A stretch of 64,000 nucleotides of DNA from Bolinopsis microptera (Eukaryota > Ctenophora > Tentaculata > Lobata > Bolinopsidae), in NCBI RefSeq assembly GCF_026151205.1, contig NC_087073.1, positions 19,978,658-20,042,657 on the forward strand, written 5' to 3'. The position numbers and the translations under genes are program-made. Below are positions 11,010 through 24,574 of this stretch, one piece after another. Numbering within the stretch: position 1 is the first letter of the stretch; each line of letters opens with the position of its first letter. A model generated the notes under the pieces. It saw nothing but the letters and a program-made list of their open reading frames with translations. It was not told the DNA's origin and ran no database searches.

Positions 11010-14000
11010 TGCTAGAGAGATACCATGTTAGTAAATATATAAGGGAGGTGGTGAGGTGAGAGAACTAGAAGGTAATATTAGGGGGTGTAGTAAAATTACG
11101 ACGAAAGACTTCGCGAGATAAGAAAATCTTAACCATTTTGTACACGGCAAAGATTGTGTGACATGGAACAATGGGCTAAGTTGTGCATGTACAGAGGATA
11201 TGAGATTGTCATATAGTCGAGATAATGACCAGTTTAGGCAAATCAGAGGGCCACTGAAGCAAAACAATGGAATATCACCGATATATGAAATTTAAGATCA
11301 ATCTTCCGGAAGACAATGGGGCTACTTAGTTAAGATAACCATCATCAATCATCACCCGTCAGCACTAATCGCAACTATTTTCTGCTTGCTTTGCCAACTT
11401 ATTGATTTTTAAAGCCACCAAAATTTAAGAATCTCAGAATATGCCGCTGCCACGCGAAGCTAGGTGGCTATAATGAAGTTAAAAAGTGGTAAAAAGTCAT
11501 CTGAAAGCCAATGAAATCATCAATAATGGAGACTTATTGTCTAATCTGCATATGAACACGATCATACCACATGCCCACAATCAGATGGTATTGATAGGGC
11601 GGCCACTCCTAATATATATATATATATAGAAATTGTCAGCACTATTCACACAAATTGCGCCGATCGGAAGCAACTACAAGTTGAGGGACGCAAGCTTCAA
11701 GTCGTGATTAGTTACACATGAAGACTCTAACAACACACACTGTAACACACACTGTTTTAGTATGGAAGCCACAGATAGCGATTGTGATTGGTGGCTGATG
11801 AGGATGAACCATCACAGTTTACATCCCACATAATTGTATGCACGATAGAATATGGTAACATCCGGAGCTCAGTTTTACGATGAAAGTTATAAATTATAAC
11901 CTTTAGCTTGATTTACAGCTTCTTTGGAAGGGTGTTATTTATCTCAAGTCTTATTTCTCTGAGTGAGTGAGGGACACGAGGTTCAACAAAAATTTGTATG
12001 CATGGTCACATGACTTACAGAATGCATAAAATTTTTACAAATCTTTGACACCTCAGACAAAAAACATTGAACGTCGCCAACTCGGTGTCATGTACTTAAT
12101 ATAACCAGGGAAATGCTGCTTATGGCAAGTAGCTATAAATGCACATTGCAGGTGGTTCTGCGACAAGTTACTAGTGACTATACGTCTGACCCCGGGCTTC
12201 AAGCTCCAAGTACATGCAGGTTACGCATTATAACTTGAACTCCGATATCGCATAACATGTTAAGACTATTCATATGTATCCTGACGAATGTTTCAAACAT
12301 ATGCACCCTGTACCAGTGTAGCATGAGTATAACAAAATTTACATATATTCAAAGATCTAAGATTACCCATACTCCATACTCCATAGCTCTATTATAGGTC
12401 TCATATCTATACACGGGTGTGTTCACTGTTATACATGTTTAGAGATTTGCTGTATTTGGACACGAATGGAAACACACAATATGCGAGGCTTGAAATCTTC
12501 GTAAAAACTACATCATGAGAGCCACAAAGTTTTTGCTATATAATAATGTTGAAAGTGTTACATTAGAGATCTGAACTAACTGAACTAGATTTTCATTATA
12601 GGAAGGCCTCGACGGTCAGAGTTTGAAACAGATCAAAAAACATGACACTAATCATGCCAATTAAGAAGTGGTCGAATGCGTCTAACAAATGGAATATTGT
12701 GGATTAAGACATATTTTTAATATCATCAGCAGTGGATCTGCACAACAAATTTTAAACGACCAAAAAATTTTAAACGACCAAAAAATTCGTTCAATCTGTT
12801 AAATATCGAATTCATCTCTTTATAATCAGATAGTTCGACGTTTCTCAAGTTAGTCGGGACAAGATTCCATGATGATCGGAAATGCCAAACGCAGATAAAT
12901 CTTCATTAGTTTCGAGACTTGCTAATAACTGTGAAAGTTGTCTGAGTAACAGGATCTGAGCCATTACTAATAACATGTGCTGATTAAGATTTACTTTCAG
13001 CATGTTAGTACAATAGCTACTGATTTACTCTTATCATGGTGACAATTCAGTATATGAGGTACAATCACGCACCCATTTCTAGGCACGAAGAACCGAACAG
13101 TTACTGAATATCAAGTTTGTTAAACCCTGAAATAAACAAGGTCCTCTTGCACTCGTTTGACTCTGAATACAATCTCTAATCCTATTATCAGTAGGTACTT
13201 ACCTTTATCAGTTTCCTGGCCACGGACATACGCGTAGTTATCCATGAAATAGATAGACACTTGCAGCTTGATATCAGCTGAGCTAGCTTGACAGAATAAA
13301 TGCAGATAGAAACGCAATCAACTCGGATCAAACTTTTAATGACATTTCTCGTTTCAGTAGTTGTTAAGGTCCACGACAACTTGATATGTCAGCATGATTT
13401 CATGAATAGGACAATTCTGCTAGTTTTCACCACTGCTTGTCAGGTCTATTTGGTCACGTGATTGCAGTGACAGACGGGACACTCACTTGTTAAGTGTGTA
13501 CTGTGTGTTTACTGTGCTCTTATTATTTCAGTGTGGAGACGTAATGATAGGAGATACTTCTTATCAGTTACATTCTGCAGTGGTACAAAGTTGAAAAAGT
13601 CAGGTCAGCGAAATGAAAAGGTTCAAACTTTCGTGTTTATTCTTATCCATTTGAAACCATTTGTTCAATCTAAAAAATTCCAGAATTTTATTTCGTTAAA
13701 TTAAACGTAACATTTTATCTCGAGTAGCTGAGAAATCCGAAGCGTAGTGAAGTGACATGTTGGTCATTGTGGCCATTAGATCAGCTGAAAACTTAAGAAT
13801 TAGCTGTATGAGAAGGATGATGGCACCATGACTGGTTTTAATCTGATAATAACAATGGGATGATATCAGCTACCTTAATGAATTTATATTTCTAATTTAT
13901 ACTGAAGTCATAAATTGTATCCACGTGATCTACAGACTTTGATTACTAATCACATGATCTACGGACTCTGGTTGCTGATCTAAACAGTTTAACATCTACG

Positions 14001-17000
14001 TCAGTACTACGTCAGAGAAATAGTAGGACCAGCTCCAATTGAGTTTCTTGATGAAACTACCTACTTACTAACGATATCAGGTCGACTAAATTGAGCTAAA
14101 ATCTGTTGATTTCTGCGACAAATAAAGCAAAGGAGCATTTATTTGAGGCCCACACACAACTGTGGGAGGATAGTCTTGGCAAATATATATTTTACAAACT
14201 TTATACTGTACACTTTATTGTACTATAATCATGACGCTAAAAATTATTAACTACTCAAATTACAGATTTCAAACAGAAATTAAAGCTTTTTAAAAAGTAT
14301 TACAAAGCTAATCCACTACAGATTCCCTTATTTGTGAACTAAGAACGAAAGTAATACGTTTATAGCGTTTCAAAACAATATCAACTCGTAGTACAGAGCT
14401 CTGCCAATTGTATTTGAATCCCACGAAAATGAGGAGAAGATAAGAACTTCAGCAACTGTTGATATGAAGTACAATCAAGAAAGTAATGCCAGCATGATAA
14501 GGGTGGTTTGCAGCAAATCCGAAGCAAGATGAAGTTACTTGATAAGTGATGGCGTTGAGAAACATTTTAGAAACATTTATGTGCATACAAAATAAAAGCA
14601 AGAGAGGACCAAATAATGTTTCCAATTCGTGTGGATTGAAGATTTATGCAATTAGATTGAATGCAGGCGATAAGCTTTCTCAAATAAATTAATTCACTTG
14701 TACACAGCTGGTATGTCGTATTATGCTGAGTACTGTAACTTTACTATAAAAATTAAACTAAGGGATTACGGCAGTTAAAAGTTTCAAATGAATATGACCA
14801 TCACTGCGACCTAAGTGCCGACCTATACACTATGGCACCGCTGATCGTAATCATGTGAAAGTTTTAGTTTGCGGTAATTCTTGAGTTTATTTTGTATAAA
14901 TTCACTTGTATGACGTATGTGTTGTACAATTATTATAGATGTGGCCAATTAACCGCCAACACATATCGAGCTGAGATGGGAAACTTACGACGTAAGAAAG
15001 TTTCATCGTGAAATGAAATGTTCGAAAACAATATTTTACGTTTTACAAGACTCAAGTTGAAGTAAAATGCAATTTAATTTTGTGGTAGTTAGAAAGAAAG
15101 CAAAAACGCATGTTCGTAATAAAGAAATGTGCCCAGGCGACTCAATAATCTTAAAAGATTATTTTCAACACCAGCAGATTTAAAAGGTAAAACAGATTTA
15201 TAAATGCTTGAAATCAGTAAGAGTATCATATTCATAATGTTATCGAGCAACTGACAGCCAAGAAAAAGAATCCGTTAGTACCGCACGAATGGTTGCCATG
15301 ATAAAGAGTTAACGTTGACAATTTTGAAGGAGTAATACAGAACATTAAATATATAGTAAAGTAGAAATAGAGAGCATCTTTTACAGTCTCACTTGCAGAT
15401 GAAATAATTCAAAATTCAATAAGCAATTCTAATTTCAGACTGGTACAGTTAAAACAGGATGAAAGCAATATACATTAACTGGAATTGTAAGCGATACTTG
15501 TTACGATTGGTCCAGACATCAGCTCGGAGGAGTACATGATTGGCTCTTTACTTCTCACACGTGGCGAAGCAATAAATTGTAAAGGAACAAATGCTCCACA
15601 AAACAATGTCTAACACGACACGTGACCAGTGCATGACTTAGGAGGGGACACGCTCACCAGTCACCTGCGAAACACATGACTTTAAACAGATAGCACTTTT
15701 CACATGCACTCTCGTTTATTGAAAACGGTAAGCGGTCAGCAGGACGGGGCACTCAATACAGGGACAAATGTGACTTTAAGTAAATACTCCTGGTCTGGCT
15801 TCACGGTTAATACATGTTGTGTCATGTGACCAGCTTGTTTACAAACAATCATGTATCAAATCACACCACACGAGGTTGCCGTTACTGAAACAACACGTGA
15901 ATTGGATAGATACCGCGATTATAGTTTACAAGTTACAGCGCAGTTTGTTCCAGATCAATATTCAAGTTTATCACTTTAACCGCATCTTTTAAAGAATATT
16001 TTCCATTTTAAAACATAAGTGACAGCGTAGTTGATCAGGGCACAAAATAACAAACATTTATTCAGAATATTGTTATGACTTTATAGGTCACCCGCTATTT
16101 AATTTTAAACTTTTTAAATGCCCAGCACCACTATATTTAGTGTATTTATGAATGCTTTCTGGAACGATATTCCAACAATTGTTCTGTGATCGTGAGTAAG
16201 TGAATAGACTAATAGAAGACAATTAACACCACCACTAATAGAATTCATTCTCATCCTTTTAAAATCTTTAAACTAAAATTTTGTGAATCATAGTTATTTA
16301 CATGCCTGATTTTCATGACTGTCAGGTCACAACTAATTCTGTTTGATACACAATACACATGGTATCGACCCCATGACTTCTAGCTTCTATAAGACTAGTC
16401 AACAAATCTACTAACCATGTCCTCGACCCGTCATGTGAGAGATAATCTTCAGTCATCACGCGTCAAACTGAAGCATGACAGGACACCTGAAAAAGATAAT
16501 TTAGAGAGCTATCTTTAGAGCTGCAATCTTAAACCGTCTAGAGTAATCTGTAAAGATAGGTTCCCAAGAATTAATTACAGAAGGGTGCGACGAAGCAGCA
16601 CTGCTCTCTACCCTGCACATCCTGTACAGTGGTGTCATGTCTCTAACCAGTTAAACGAGCGCTAATATAAAATACTCAAATACTGCCCCCTTTACTGACG
16701 CACTTTTCTTTTAACCTGGTTGGAGTGAGCTGAGGAAAGCCGGCAGTCTGGAGTCGAGGGAGGGAGGGAGGGAGGCGGGGGATAATTTGAACAGATGTTG
16801 GTCACGCCTTCTAGACTGTGCTTTATTGTGGTCTGGTTGCTCGATCTGAATACAGAACGAGTAAGGTGTAGTGGTTCATATTACGCATTGAGTTTTAAAG
16901 TGAGGAGATAATCCGTCAATAACAGAACGAGAAGGCTACTGGCGATCCTGACGTTTTATAGCCAGAGTTTATTTAATGTTGCAGTTACTTATTAATTAAT

Positions 17001-18479
17001 TTGAATTATTCCAAATATAAATTGTTCAAAGTTCGGATGAACTTGGTTAAAATTGTATGTCAGTTCTAAAAAGCAATAGTGATTAATGATTACTGATTAC
17101 AGGGACAGTAATATAAAATCCACTTCGTGATTACCTTCCAATGTTCCATCTCAATTTTATAGATTTTAGATCAGCTATTAATCTCTGTGAACAAGACTCA
17201 CCGAGAAATGAGAACTGAGACAGTTGTCAATGTCGGATCAGAGGTTGGTTTTCAAATTATTTAGGAGCAAAAGTTTCATAAAGGCAAACTTAAATTTGCA
17301 AATTGTGTTCATTACATAAAGTAAAACTAGCATGAAGTTTAAAAGGCGTTTAGGCTGAAATCACACAGATAACAGCCGATGTCCTGAGTTTGGTTATACG
17401 TAGCGTAATATCGCCATTACAATTTCATCGGGGATAAATATTCCCCGTACTAAATAATCCAATACCTTACTCATTCAACGTCTCAATCCTCAGTTCAATA
17501 AGTCGACATGAATACAACTTATTCATTTTGTCAGCATGAGTGGTCAAAAACGGTAAAATTCTTTTATTAGAAACGTGACGAATATAAACGTCTTGCGAAT
17601 ACCACAGTTTAATGCTTGTCATAGTTATAAATACGTTAATAACTATGTTTTACTGAATAGCATAAACAAATCAAGTATAGTTTCATGTCTGCATAGCATT
17701 ATCATAGAATTTCTAATTGGAGGATATAACTCTGACTCAGATATGATATTGAGATTATTTAAAATTTGATAGCCTTGATTACCTTGCAGCGTGGCGTTAT
17801 GACTTTATGACCTGCAGGAATTGCTTAAGGACCTGCAGGAAACTTAGAGACTTGCAGGCTACAGGAATAATTTTGTGCAATATCTGGCGGGGAAATTCTA
17901 TTTTAAGAACTCCTGGCAACCAGACACTATAGACTTATAGAGGATAAAAACATCTGTCTCCTTGGACATGATTGCTCTGTCCTATATGTATACCACGTGA
18001 TCTGAAATCCTTATGTAGTGACCATGACTTCTGGGACTCCTCTGGCAATTGCTCGGTAGGCCTTTTGTACGACAATTCTTGCACAACTCCGCTTGTAACG
18101 ATTGAGTAATCCAGTTACCTAAAGCAACAGCAATTGCAAAACGATGTCACGTGCAACCCGGTGACGCGCAGCAACTGGTCAGAAAACATCACGTGATCAA
18201 AACCAGGGCATCTGAATGGTTCCCACGGGGGAGGGGTGGGTTGTACGTAACAGAGATGTGAACCACACCATTGAGTGAGTGGTGTGATGTCTGTAAACGC
18301 TATCTACCTAGAGTAGGGGCCGATTAGATAGCTAGTTGTGGGTTGTTCGTGACAGTTGTCTTCTTTTCGTGTGTACTCAGTTTGAGAATCGTTGTTCAAG
18401 GTCCTTGTTTTAAACCACCCTGAAAGAGACCCTAAACCAGCGGTTAACTCCACCTAAAAACACCCTCCCAGTCCATTGA
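11010..18479. other. Non-coding interval between the GAS2-like and metallophosphoesterase genes
   Basis: About 7.5 kb without a reading frame I can defend. The longest open frames are 60-80 codons and read as chance frames. The interval separates two divergently transcribed genes, so it probably holds both promoters and 5' UTR exons of the GAS2-like gene, whose first coding exon begins right after an acceptor at 11009. Many CACGTG-type and TCACGTGA-type sites are scattered through 13.4-18.2 kb. A GGGA repeat at 16757-16782 could form a G-quadruplex. Confidence 0.6.
16757..16782 (+). repeat. GGGA repeat, possible G-quadruplex
   Basis: Four to five GGG runs separated by single A residues, then a GGGGG run. 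This satisfies the usual G-quadruplex pattern (four runs of at least three G with short loops). It sits in the intergenic interval about 1.7 kb upstream of the metallophosphoesterase ATG. Confidence 0.6.
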
Positions 18480-21400
18480 ATGTCTCGTATCTTTGCTATA
18501 TCTGATCTGCACACGGACTATGAAGCTAATATGGAGTTTGTCGAAAGTCTCCCCCCACACCCAGAGGATGTGCTGATTGTGGCCGGGGATGTAAGCGACG
18601 ATATTCCAAGGTATGCTACAGGGGAGAGTTATTTTCTATTTTATAATTATTATTATGACCTCTATATTTCTAACTCTGAAGTAACCAAAATACGGATTGG
18701 ATTTTATAGCTGTATAGTGGATAGTACATATGAATATGTCAAGTATAATACGTAGTAACTTATTACAGCCTTCCTGTTGCTATACCAATGATGAAACAGT
18801 ACTCTATTGATCGAACCTTGGTCATGAAATTTTATTAAACCATTAGAGGTTATTACAGCCAATTGCACTAGCACTAGCAACCATTTGTCATTTTACCTTG
18901 ATATGTAATGTCGTAGAAAGCCATGACTATAATAAATCCCTGCATCACCACTCGACAATGGTTTTATTTACAACCATTAAATATAGTCAAACGTCAAAGG
19001 TTACTCAAGGAATCTCTCATATCAAAAGTACAATATGATGGTCCATGGCGTTGACTTGGCAATGGATTAGCGCGATCATGTACTTACATACTTACTTACG
19101 TAGATCAAAGGTATCTTACTATAATAAATACCTGCAAGAGCTTTTTTATCGTAATCGATTACAGATTCTTTAGCCATTTAATCATCACTGTAATTGAACT
19201 TCGCCTTGGCATCCCCGAATTCTAGATGTCATGCATTAATAAATAATTCCTGCTTACCAACTTGAAAACACCTGCAAATGCAAACCTGCCTTGAACTTCA
19301 TTCTAACGGGCTTATTGATAAAACGATAAAACAAGAAATTCTCAAGAAACATTTCCCCTAGATTGATCGAGACACTGAGTATCCTGAAAGCGAAGTACAA
19401 GGATGTTTACTTTATCCCGGGGAATCACGAGTTATGGATTAACAAATCAGACATCTCCCCAAACTCGTTGGTTAAACTATTCGAGATTGTCCGGCACTGT
19501 ACCGTCATTGGTAAGTAAATATATTCACACCATCGTAGATATTTCTTAGCTGATTTTTGTTAGTCGCATAATTACTGATCTTATGTAACACTTTAAATAC
19601 ATTTTCTTTTTGTTGCAAGTGTTAATGACAATGAAGAAGCTAGGTGCTTTAAAAAGCTGCGAGCGTTTGCTGTCTTGCAATGTCCATGTCCCATGATCAC
19701 TATAATAAACCACGATAAATTTAATAATTCGTAGATGCGGAATTAGTTTTAAATTAATCCCACATCTACGAATTACTTGTTTTAAACTAACTTTACATCT
19801 ACAAATAGTTACATTTACATGTATTGCTATGTTGTACGTGGTCAGGATGTCCAAATTAAAACTTTTGTAGTTTTTAAAGTATCTCTAATCTATTAACATT
19901 ACACATGCAGCAAAAAAAGACAGAGAAATTTAAAGAAATACATAGGATCAGTTCAGTTGAGACTCTGCACTGGTCTCTTTTCGCAGTTCAACTCAGAACC
20001 ATTCATTTGTTAACAAATACACTCCCGGCAGGCGTGCAGACAGAGCCAGGTAAAGTGAGGTGTTTGGACGGCAATGATGTCTGGATAGTACCTCTCTACT
20101 CTTGGTACGCTGGCCCTGATGATGATCCTAAGAATACCCTCTACATCCCGGAGGTCTGACCTCGTGGAAAGACCTCACTCTTAAGGAGATGGGCTGGAGT
20201 GATGCTTACTTTTGCAAGGTGAGCTGCTTTGGGATCATTACATCAAAATATCCAATACCCGGAGATTAGAGCTGATAAAAAACATTTGCGATTGAAATAT
20301 TTCTGGATTTAAAAAAGCCAATTTTAAGCAATAATAACCATCATTTTAATCTCTCAGTGGCCAGCTCTAAAACGAAGAGCTTCAGGAAGCTGCCCGAGTT
20401 TAGCTCAACTGTTTGCAGACATGAACACGGAACGGTTAACAAATGACTATGATGCCCCAGTTATAACCTTCTCTCATTTTGTGCCGCGACCCGAACTGAT
20501 GAGAGCTAGCATTCAGGACGAATCTGAGATTGCACTCGAGAGGAACATCATGGTCAGTGAACTGCACTCATAACACTTCAATCATGCATTATTCCGACTC
20601 CTGACCGCACTTCCATCCAAATCACATATTACGCAAGTTTTTCTTGGTCAATCTAATATACAACTCGCTGACACGTGTTAAGAAAACGTTTGTTCTTTGT
20701 CAAATCAGATAATATTATACCTTTAAATCGATTTGTTTAACACTTTCTTTTTTAGGGGCTGCCTTCACCGGACTGGAAAGAAAAGGAGTTTGGAACTAGG
20801 TTCAACTTCAGTAGAGTGGCTGGAAGTAACATCTTAGACAGACAGCTCAGAAAAATAGGATCTATGGTGAGAAGCCATTTATTTCCCTTTTATTATGTCA
20901 ATACGTCCTTTCCATTTTCACGGTCCAGCAAATAATAACCGCTACACTACCATGGTTATTTCCATGTTGTGCTAAATTCAAGTGAGTATTTCTCAGACTG
21001 TTAAATCCGACACAGTTTGCTTGTAAATCACTCACATTAAGCTCCTGAGTGTTGATATAATCCCTCAAATGAAGCTCCTGAGTGTTGATATAATCCCTCA
21101 AATGAAGCTCCTGATTGCTAATATAATACCTCACATTAAGCTCCTGCGTGTTGATATAATCACTCACATTAAGCTCCTGAGTGTTGATATAATACCTCAC
21201 ATTAAGCTCCTGAGTGTTGATATAATCCCTCAAATGAAACTCCTGAGTGTTGATATAATTCCTCAAATGAAGCTCCTGAGTGTTGATATAATCCCTAAAA
21301 TGAAACTCCTGAGTGTTGATATAATCACTCACATTAAGCTCCTGATTGCTAATATAATACCTCACATTAAGCTCCTGAGTGTTGATATAATCCCTAAAAT

Positions 21401-23539
21401 GAAACTCCTGAGTGTTGATATAATTCCTCAAATGAAGCTCCTGAGTGTTGATATAATCCCTCAAATGAAGCTCCTGAGTGTTGATATAATCCCTCAAATG
21501 AAGCTCCTGATTGCTAATATAATACCTCACATTAAGCTCCTGCGTGTTGATATAATCACTCACATTAAGCTCCTGAGTGTTGATATAATACCTCACATTA
21601 AGCTCCTGAATGTTGATATAATCCCTCAAATGAAACTCCTGAGTGTTGATATAATCCCTCACATTAAGCTCCTGAGTGTTGATATAATTCCTCAAATGAA
21701 GCTCCTGAGTGTTGATATAATCCCTAAAATGAAACTCCTGAGTGTTGATATAATCACTCACATTAAGCTCCTGATTGCTAATATAATACCTCACATTAAG
21801 CTCCTGAGTGTTGATATAATCCCTAAAATGAAACTCCTGAGTGTTGATATAATTCCTCAAATGAAGCTCCTGAGTGTTGATATAATCCCTCAAATGAAGC
21901 TCCTGAGTGTTGATATAATCCCTAAAATGAAACTCCTGAGTGTTGATATAATCCCTAAAATGAAACTCCTGAGTGTTGATATAATCACTCACATTAAGCT
22001 CCTGATTGCTAATATAATACCTCACATTAAGCTCCTGAGTGTTGATATAATCCCTAAAATGAAACTCCTGAGTGTTGATATAATTCCTCAAATGAAGCTC
22101 CTGAGTGTTGATATAATCACTCACATTAAGCTCCTGATTGCTAATATAATACCTCACATTAAGCTCCTGATCTAAGATGAGAAGTACGGACTCGTTTAGG
22201 GGGAAAAGTACGTACTTGTACGCAACTTTGAAAAGTCCGACTCATACGACGTACGATTAAGATAGATTTTTTTGCTTTTGAATTATTATCATCAGGGCCG
22301 TTGTAAAATGTAAATGTAATTGTTTGCCGATGTTAGAGAAAATATGCCGTTCGCGAACAAATTAAACGCACAATTCTTAGATCAGGCAGGCATTTAAATT
22401 TAAAAGTAAAACAAAAATTACTAGACAATTTACTTATTCAAACAGCTTGTTTAAAAGCTGTTTTGAAAACGCTCAATATAAGTCCGTAACTTGCGATTTA
22501 GAACTCTTCCATTAATTTCTAGAAGGAGAACTTTTCAGTAGAATTGAAAAGTACGTACGATACGAGTAAATTGAAAAGTCCGACTCATTCGTACTTCTCA
22601 TCTTAGCTCCTGAGTGTTGATATAATCCCTAAAATGAAACTCCTGAGTGTTGATATAATCACTCACATTAAGCTCCTGATTGCTAATATAATACCTCACA
22701 TTAAGCTCCTGCGTGTTGATATAATCACTCACATTAAGCTCCTGAGTGTTGATATAATCCCTCAAATGAAGCTCCTGATTGCTAATATAATACCTCACAT
22801 TAAGCTCCTGAGTGTTGATATAATCACTCACATTAAGCTCCTGAGTGTTGATATAATCTCTCAAATGAAGCTCCTGAGTGTTGATATAATCCCTCAAATA
22901 AAGCTGCTGAGTGTTGATATAATTCCTCAAATGAAGCTCCTGAGTGTTGATATAATCCCTAAAATGAAGCTCCTGAGTGTTGATATAATCCCTCAAATAA
23001 AGCTCCTGAGTGTTGATATAATTCCTCAAATGAAGCTCCTGAGTGTTGATATAATCCCTCAAATGAAGCTCCTGAGTGTTGATATAATACCTCACATTAA
23101 GCTCCTGAGTGTTGATATAATCACTCACATTAAGCTCCTGAGTGTTGATATAATCCCTCAAATGAAGCTCCTGATTGCTAATATAATACCTCACATTAAG
23201 CTCCTGAGTGTTGATATAATCCCTCAAATGAAGCTCCTGATTGCTAATATAATACCTCACATTAAGCTCCTGAGTGTTGATATAATCCCTCAAATAAAGC
23301 TCCTGAGTGTTGATATAATCCCTCAAATGAAGCTCCTGAGTGTTGAAGTATGATAGTCTAACTCTTTCTCTCTCCAACAGATCCACGTGTACGGACACCA
23401 GCACAGGAACAGAGACAGAACGATACGGCGTGTAAGATACGTGTCCCACTGTCTGGGGAACCCCCGGGAGCACGGGGAGGGGATCACTTGGGGGATATCA
23501 ACCTGGGCCGGCCCCAAACTTATACACGGACATTGTTAG
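18480..23539 (+). CDS. Calcineurin-like metallophosphoesterase, 6 exons, one-base frame break in exon 3
   Basis: A predicted metal-dependent phosphoesterase; its substrate cannot be read from the sequence. Exons: 18480-18610, 19362-19510, 20032-20218, 20358-20552, 20756-20866, 23381-23539. All introns are GT-AG with matching phase. The conserved metal-site motifs appear in order: SDLHTDYE (residues 8-15), AGDVSDD (35-41), PGNHE (63-67), TFSHFVPRPEL (His 196) and YGHQH (262-266). This is the calcineurin-like fold signature. Exon 3 is 187 bp where 188 are needed. The frame through NTLYIPE runs into a TGA at 20156-20158, while the frame one base off reads LTSWKDLTLKEMG...YFCK into exon 4. One missing G near 20151-20156 explains it, giving about 310 aa if whole. 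It may be a sequencing error, an allele or a dying gene. The last intron carries a minisatellite. The start is the first ATG in exon 1, directly before the DxH motif. Confidence 0.88.
19726..19775. repeat. Short inverted repeat in metallophosphoesterase intron 2
   Basis: AATTCGTAGATGCGGAATTA is followed after a short loop by a near-complement, giving a hairpin of about 20 bp per arm. A third partial copy of the CATCTAC core lies just to the right. Probably a tiny foldback element remnant. Confidence 0.6.
21026..22170. repeat. 33-bp minisatellite, block 1 (~34 units)
   Basis: The tandem unit is 33 bp and begins CTCCTGAGTGTTGATATAAT. The last 13 bases vary among a few versions (CCCTCAAATGAAG, CCCTAAAATGAAA, CACTCACATTAAG, ACCTCACATTAAG). 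A variant first half, CTCCTGATTGCTAATATAAT, recurs in a regular order, suggesting a higher-order multi-unit repeat. Because 33 is a multiple of 3, the array stays open on both strands (11-residue repeats), which creates long but spurious ORFs. It lies in the last intron of the metallophosphoesterase gene. Confidence 0.97.
22171..22605. mobile_element. TIR element (~435 bp) inserted in the minisatellite
   Basis: The ends are inverted repeats: CTAAGATGAGAAGTACG at the left and its complement at the right, followed by related subterminal GTACGTAC and GAAAAGTCCGACTCAT motifs at both ends. GCTCCTGA, part of the 33-bp unit, flanks both sides (22163-22170 and 22606-22613), consistent with an 8-bp target duplication of the hAT type, though the repeat context makes this less certain. 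No coding capacity, so it is MITE-like. Confidence 0.8.
22606..23346. repeat. 33-bp minisatellite, block 2 (~22 units)
   Basis: Continuation of the same 33-bp array after the inserted TIR element, with the same set of unit variants plus a few new ones (CTGCTGAGTG, CAAATAAAG). It ends about 35 bp before the acceptor of the last metallophosphoesterase exon, so the array abuts the pyrimidine tract of that splice site. Confidence 0.97.
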
Positions 23540-23696
23540 CTTGTTCTCTCTCTCTCTTTTAGGATACAGTCATGCAGGGGACAATTTGTAGTGTTGTTGG
23601 TCTTTGCAAATCACGTGTCAGGATTCAATGGTGTTTATTGACAATAATATTTGATTATCAACTTTACGGAACTTTGGCAGTTTAATATTGTTTGAT

Positions 23697-23760
23697 TGTA
23701 AGGTGATTAGTGAGGTGATTAGTGAGGTGATTAGTGAGGTGATTAGTGAGGTGATTAGTG
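23697..23760. repeat. 12-bp tandem repeat (AGGTGATTAGTG), about 5 copies
   Basis: Near-perfect tandem copies of AGGTGATTAGTG just downstream of the metallophosphoesterase stop codon, probably in its 3' UTR or immediate flank. Confidence 0.9.
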
Positions 23761-24574
23761 ATTGATTTTCGATTTTGGGGTTTAAATAATGAAATATTTT
23801 GACATTTAGCAAATATTTGAAACCTTTTCAGTATCCAGGACTCCGCATAGCATTTAAGCTATTTAATTAATAATATATTTATAGACGCAGCCGTGCAGAA
23901 CTTTTACTCTCATTGAATTATCTTGAATCTTGGATTTTTTTCTAATCACTCGACGTGACCTCTTCTATTCAGTAATATTTTGTTTCCTTACTCGAGTCTG
24001 ATCAGAAGACATCAGATATTTTGAATACAAAATCACACATTTGTTTTAATCCCAGCCCAATGCATTGATTTTCTTAATCATTTTTGTAGACCATTTCTGT
24101 TTGAAACATTGTGTTTAATATTCAAAACTGATCTACAATTAAAGAATAAGATATAATCTGGTAAAGACGACAAAACAGTTTCGAACAGGGAATGGTTTAT
24201 GGTATGAACAGGGGTGTAGGAATAAATTTCTTCGTGCGGGGTGGGGGGGGGGGGGGGGGGGGCCAAAATTATAGAGATTTTAAAATGTTGCACGCTGTGC
24301 GCCTGAAAGTGAATGTCAAAACAGCGAAACATTCAGTGTCAACCATACCTGTAAAAAGTTTAAAGTTTAAACTTTATGACAGGACCGCCGAGAGCAGCAT
24401 CCTGTACAATATTAATGGAGAACATTTCGCCGTGCAAAAGGCCTAGCTGGGAAATTTGGCATTGGAGATCATTTTCAAACACAGTTTTAAGAACGATTAA
24501 AATATTACAATTTTAAATGTATTTTATAGCCTGCCAGCAGCTCTTGTTAAATAAATATGGTTTGAAAAAGGTGC

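Noticed and set aside
21026-23346. CRISPR-like array
   Set aside because: Units are head-to-tail with no spacers, unit variants differ by point changes, and the DNA is clearly from a eukaryote.
20898-23473. Very long ORFs on both strands (419, 368, 291 and 239 codons) with 11-residue repeats such as DYINTQELHLR
   Set aside because: They are produced by a 33-bp tandem repeat whose period is a multiple of three. Both strands are open at once, the array sits inside an intron of a plus-strand gene, and there is no splice or start context.
24192-24446. ORF with a Gly run
   Set aside because: Crosses a poly-G tract; the frame is created by the homopolymer.
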